From positions 744,001-808,000 of the forward strand of contig OY725503.1 of assembly GCA_963281255.1 (NCBI GenBank): a stretch of DNA of 64,000 bases, read 5' to 3'. Below the pieces are notes generated by a model that was not told the DNA's origin, did no database searches, and saw only the letters and a program-made list of their open reading frames with translations. Positions 60,214 to 64,000 of this stretch are shown here, piece by piece. The position numbers were made by a program, and so were the translations under genes. Source of the DNA: Aphrocallistes beatrix. Lineage: Eukaryota; Porifera; Hexactinellida; Sceptrulophora; Aphrocallistidae. Numbering within the stretch: position 1 is the first letter of the stretch; each line of letters starts with the position of its first letter.

Positions 60214-63151
60214 ATGCAGCTTGTAAATCTTTTCAATATAATTATAATTTCAGCATGGATATTTGGACTACAATTGGAAAACGTTGAATCTACGACAATA
60301 TTAACCTCGTCCATTTCGCCAACTCCAGCAACAGTTGTACCACGTATATCATCCCAAATAGTACAAATACCCTCCAGCTCAATACCAACCATTGGGAATT
60401 CTATCTCAGCACAAATTTCTAGCTTTATTTTTCCAACTCCGCCATCTTCAGTGGGATCCGTCGTACCAGGTACACCAGCATCATCAGTAGCACCCATTAT
60501 CTCGTCCACTCCCACAACACCATCTCTTGTAGCGACACCTATTAGTTCTGTCATAACAGCAACTCCTTCAGTTTCTGTCTCATCTAGCATAGTCCCATCT
60601 TCTACCGTCGTTTCTTCATCTTCAATTCCACCATCTCCCACACCTACGCCCACACTACCTCCAGGTAAGTATAGCACTCTAAACTTTTGAATAATTAATA
60701 AATGCACTCGACTGAACGATTCATTAGAAAACAAAATTTATATTTTTTACTAAAAAACGAAACTATCCAAAACTATTAAAATACATATTGAAAGAAATAT
60801 TATTCTGGCAAGTACATTTTTCTTTTTGGAAAACATTATTTTGGTAAATAATGTTTATTATGACTTCTATCTTGTGCACCAAAATAATGACATTTCAATA
60901 GTTTTCCAAAAATTATAATAAATATTCATAAGTTAAAATGAAATATTACTAAGATCTTAAGTTTCAAAAATACTATTTAATATATATATTTTCTGTAGTT
61001 GTTCCCAGCCTTTCTCTAAGCGTATCAAGCATAGAGTTAAGTGACAGCTCTACCGATCAACAAATGGTGCAATGTTTCCTCAACAACTCACCGCAACCAG
61101 GTGTTACTCCATTCTGGGTAGATCAAGACAGGAAAGTGGTAAGCAACAACCAATTTCTCACAGTCAGTTTTGCTACCTTCCCAAATTCGATGCAGTTCTT
61201 CTGCTTAGCCAACATTTCCAGTTCTACGATTGAAATTGGTCTAAACTACACAGTCTTAGTCACAGATTCAGTGTTGGATGCCATACTTAATGTAAATAGT
61301 GAAGTTAGTGGTAGCCAAGCAGTAGATTTAAGTGGACAAATTTCTGTGATCGCAAATGGGGACATTTCTGTTGGCCAAACTAACCAATTGCTCGATGCAA
61401 TAGTTAATCTGTTATCCTTCACCAACACTTCCACGCTGACGGATGAAACCGCAGGAGAACTCACTGTCGCAATACTCAACACGGTTAGTAGCATTTCAAC
61501 ACGAACAAACAATCAACCAGCTATCAATACGACTTCACAGGAAAATATCGGTAACAACATTGCGAATACTCTCAGTACGTTGGTGGACGTTATCAACATG
61601 TTGCCCGTTAGTATTGTGGACCCCATCATTCAGGTAGTTCCGGATGGAAGCATGCTTTTGAGTCAAATTTTCTCAAGTGTAACTGATCCAGTAAACATTC
61701 CACTGGGTTCAATAAGGATTGTTGTCCCGCCAGACCTATTCCAATCTCTTAATGGACCAACTAGGATCACTACTTTACTATCTAACTCTTTGGATTCCTT
61801 TCCCGCCTTGCTAGCTGGTTCAGAAAGTGCATTGATCGCGGGTTCAGTGAATAGTATAAGTATTCAGGGAATCAATGGAAACGATATTATCAGCCCACCA
61901 ATCGTTATCACGTCCACAGTAAGCGGAGTTTCGCCAGGTAGGGTGTTAGTTTGCTCATTTTGGGATGTAACCAGCCAAAGTTGGGAGTCGACAGGCGTAA
62001 CAACAGTGCTTGGTGATGGAGATGGGGAAGTGGCATGTCAAACCACACATTTGACTAGTTTCGCAGTTCTTACTGTCGCCGAAAGCACTGCTGCTAACTT
62101 GTTACCATTAAAAATAGTCAGTTACATCCTACTCTCTCTTTCTCTCATCGCTCTTCTCATCTCCCTCATACTCTTCATTCTGAGTGGAAAACTTTTTATC
62201 GAAGTAGAAATGAATCGGATGTATCTCAATTTTGCAGTTGCGCTAACGCTTGGAATCTTTGGTTTTATCTTCGGGGTGGGCCTTGGCGTGCTAAATCAGG
62301 TCTGGTGCATACTTATAACAATATTTGTTCACTACTTTTGGCTGTCAGTATTCACCTGGGAAGTGTGCATTGCTGTTACCTTGGCATATTTGGTCATGAT
62401 GGATGTCGTCTCAAAGTTACTAAAGTTGCAACATCTTTTCTGGGTTCTGTTCGTGTTGGCATGGACCATCCCTATCCCTATAGTTATAATTACGATGATA
62501 ACTGGACTGGTGAGGGGAAACTATGTGAGAATAGATGGAGTTTGCTTCCTAGCCAATGAGTACATTTGGTCATTAATTGGACCTATCACAGTTCTTATTC
62601 TGCTTAGCACCGTCGGCTTAATCATCGCTATACTCAAGGTTGTACAATCTCTACTAACAAAAAATGAAACGAATGAATCGTCCGGTTTCAATAAGATCAA
62701 GCTCTCTCTAATAGCCTTTTGCATTCTCCTCCCAACTCTCGGAATTCCCTGGATCCTAATACTTGTAGATTTCATTTTCAACGTTACGAATCAACCGTCT
62801 CTGGCATTCGTGTGGGTTTTCTTAATTCTCATTAGTCCCTCTGGAGTCATTTTCCTTATTGCTTTTACACTACCCAATCAAGAGGTCCGCGATACACTGA
62901 GCGAAAAGCTATGTGGTGGGATACCGAAATCTGTAGAAAGCCTTCCGGGTGGTAATACGACGGCTAAGTCCCCAACTCGCAGCCTTACCAGTCGTGGGAA
63001 AACTAACGATATAGAACTCAAAGGTTCTCCAAAAAGAGCTAGAAGCGTGATATTCTCTAACCGATCAGTGAATGCTGACGATGGTATGCTGCAATCTCTG
63101 CACGAAGATACAAATGGAGGAGACCCAACTGTTTTTGAAACCACAACATAG
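60214..63151 (+). CDS. Adhesion-type GPCR 3, short stalk (two exons)
   Basis: Exons 60214-60664 and 60999-63151 (phase-1 intron, GTAAGT donor) give 867 residues. Exon 1: signal peptide (NLFNIIIISAWIFGLQLENV) and a Ser/Thr/Pro-rich stalk without tandem arrays, though SVITATPSVSVSSS matches one stretch of the repeats in receptors 1 and 2. Exon 2: Ig-like part (QCFLNNS, PFWVDQD, FFCLANI), GAIN-like part and a GPS with CSFWDVTSQSWESTGV, CQT and THLTSFAVL. Seven helices follow (62110-62870); the 7TM is clearly diverged from receptors 1 and 2 (for example KLLKLQHLFWVLFVLAW in place of RKTLFWPLFVLSW). The tail differs and lacks QIQV. The extracellular module is nearly identical to module 1 of receptor 2. 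It probably reflects the state before stalk expansion. Confidence 0.88.
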
Positions 63152-64000
63152 GTTAAATGAACTACAAAACTACAAAAACATTTGAGATAATTAGTTTGTG
63201 TGCATTGTTTTTAGCTATTTTCATATTTCATCTGCAAGTGTTTCCCCTTTCAATGTACATTTCAAGTGCATAGCTGTTATTAATGTGTGAGCAGTGTAGA
63301 CTTTGTTATTAATAGATATATGAAAGAAATGTAGAGAGCCGGGTCATGGGCGTGGGCGTAGCCAGGAATTTTTGTAGGGGGAGGGCATATCAACCAGCTG
63401 GGGGTCTGAGGGCGCTGTAAGCCCCCAATGGAGTTAAAGTCCCTGGAAGCTAACAACAATCTGTCCCACAATTTGGACAGATTCATCTAATTTTGAGGCT
63501 CTAAAATACAAATTACATCTGATAACACTCCCCTCCGAATTTATACTTTGGTTTATAATGGGTACAGTGAAGGTGATCCTGATTAGAAAACGTGACCTCG
63601 TTCTGAACTAAAGGATCCATATTAACTTCACTACTATGACAACCAGAATATTTTGGTTTGCGACGGAAAAACAAGCATAAAATGACGAGAAATGTTGAAT
63701 AAAGAATGCTAGGCAAGATTGAGATCAGTGATAAACGATAATCAAGATATTTGTTGTTATATGAATGCCTGATTTTATAGAATCGGTAAACAAGATCCTT
63801 TCTGCACGAAAATTCAAATATCTATTTATTGACCCAATAAATATGAAAAATGTAGCGAAATACTCGAAGAAAGAACAAATACTCAGAAAATATGTACCCC
63901 AAACAGCAATTTTTAATAACTTATGTGCGCGAATCTTGTCTTCTAACCTGTTTTGAGTAGAGGATTCCGTGCCAATGGTATTGATAAAATCTGTAATATA
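63152..64000. other. Receptor 3 3' flank to window end
   Basis: AT-rich 3' flank. Around 63350-63375 a GGGCGTAGCCAGGAA remnant resembles the hAT ends at 15634. No firm gene. Confidence 0.4.
63513..63710 (-). CDS. Possible terminal exon of a minus-strand membrane protein
   Basis: A minus-strand frame opens after a possible acceptor near 63711 and reads a hydrophobic segment (ILYSTFLVILCLFF), a stop-transfer patch (RRKPK) and a polar 40-residue tail to a TAA. That is the layout of a single-pass receptor end. There is no family match I can name and it may be chance. Confidence 0.2.
   Translation of the reverse strand, partial: SILYSTFLVILCLFFRRKPKYSGCHSSEVNMDPLVQNEVTFSNQDHLHCTHYKPKYKFGGECYQM

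Noticed and set aside
34100-64000. Retroelement or large virus-like element behind the duplications
   Set aside because: No reverse transcriptase, integrase, capsid or long terminal repeat was recognised; the repeats are segmental duplications and small DNA transposons.

Overview
The window is nuclear DNA of an invertebrate animal. It is AT-rich, has spliced genes with GT-AG introns, a eukaryotic tRNA, and many short non-autonomous DNA transposons. The gene set (CYLD, arrestin, mitoferrin, ACTL6A, adhesion GPCRs) is metazoan. Closely spaced genes, NHL proteins without a RING domain and a tandem adhesion-GPCR family would fit a sponge or another early-branching animal, but I cannot fix the lineage. 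I recognise no retrovirus, LTR element, LINE or Polinton.

Layout. 1-465: last exon of a Rho guanine-exchange factor with an SH3 domain. 1166-2386: NOB1. 2920-5001 and 5337-8677: a tandem pair made by a partial duplication. The second gene is the deubiquitinase CYLD; the first carries the CYLD N-terminus and 5' flank joined to a coiled coil and NHL repeats. 9759-14892: arrestin in three exons, with a P-type transposon nested in a small hAT-like element in intron 1. 15998-18560: an NHL gene broken by two stops and a mariner. 18906-23493: triosephosphate isomerase in seven exons, with mitoferrin on the opposite strand inside intron 1. 23729-23802: tRNA-Thr(AGU). 24107-25033: a palindromic minisatellite. 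25436-28171: MITD1 in seven exons. 28979-30658: ACTL6A (BAF53). 31369-32601 (minus): ERCC8/CSA. 33497-34099 (minus): LENG1-like.

34100-64000 is a different landscape: about 30 kb of segmental duplications and mobile elements around three tandem adhesion-type receptors (40014-44172, 50087-56347, 60214-63151). Each has a short exon 1 (signal peptide plus Ser/Thr/Pro-rich stalk) and a long exon 2 (Ig-like region, GAIN-like region, GPS, 7TM, tail), joined by a phase-1 intron. In the first two the stalk has grown into 123-bp (41-residue) tandem repeats. The middle receptor has two extracellular Ig/GAIN/GPS modules in series and looks like a mosaic: its first module is nearly identical to that of the third receptor, while its 7TM and tail are nearly identical to those of the first. 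A stalk fragment at 38284-38543 appears to be left from a fourth, deleted receptor. This actively exchanging receptor cluster is the strongest candidate for something undescribed.

Because the flanks of the receptors are duplicated, several insertions have an unoccupied paralogous site in the same window. These fix target sites exactly: a Helitron-like element between A and T without target duplication, a Harbinger-like element at TTA, and small elements at TTAA. The housekeeping genes form no operon; they are neighbours with separate functions.
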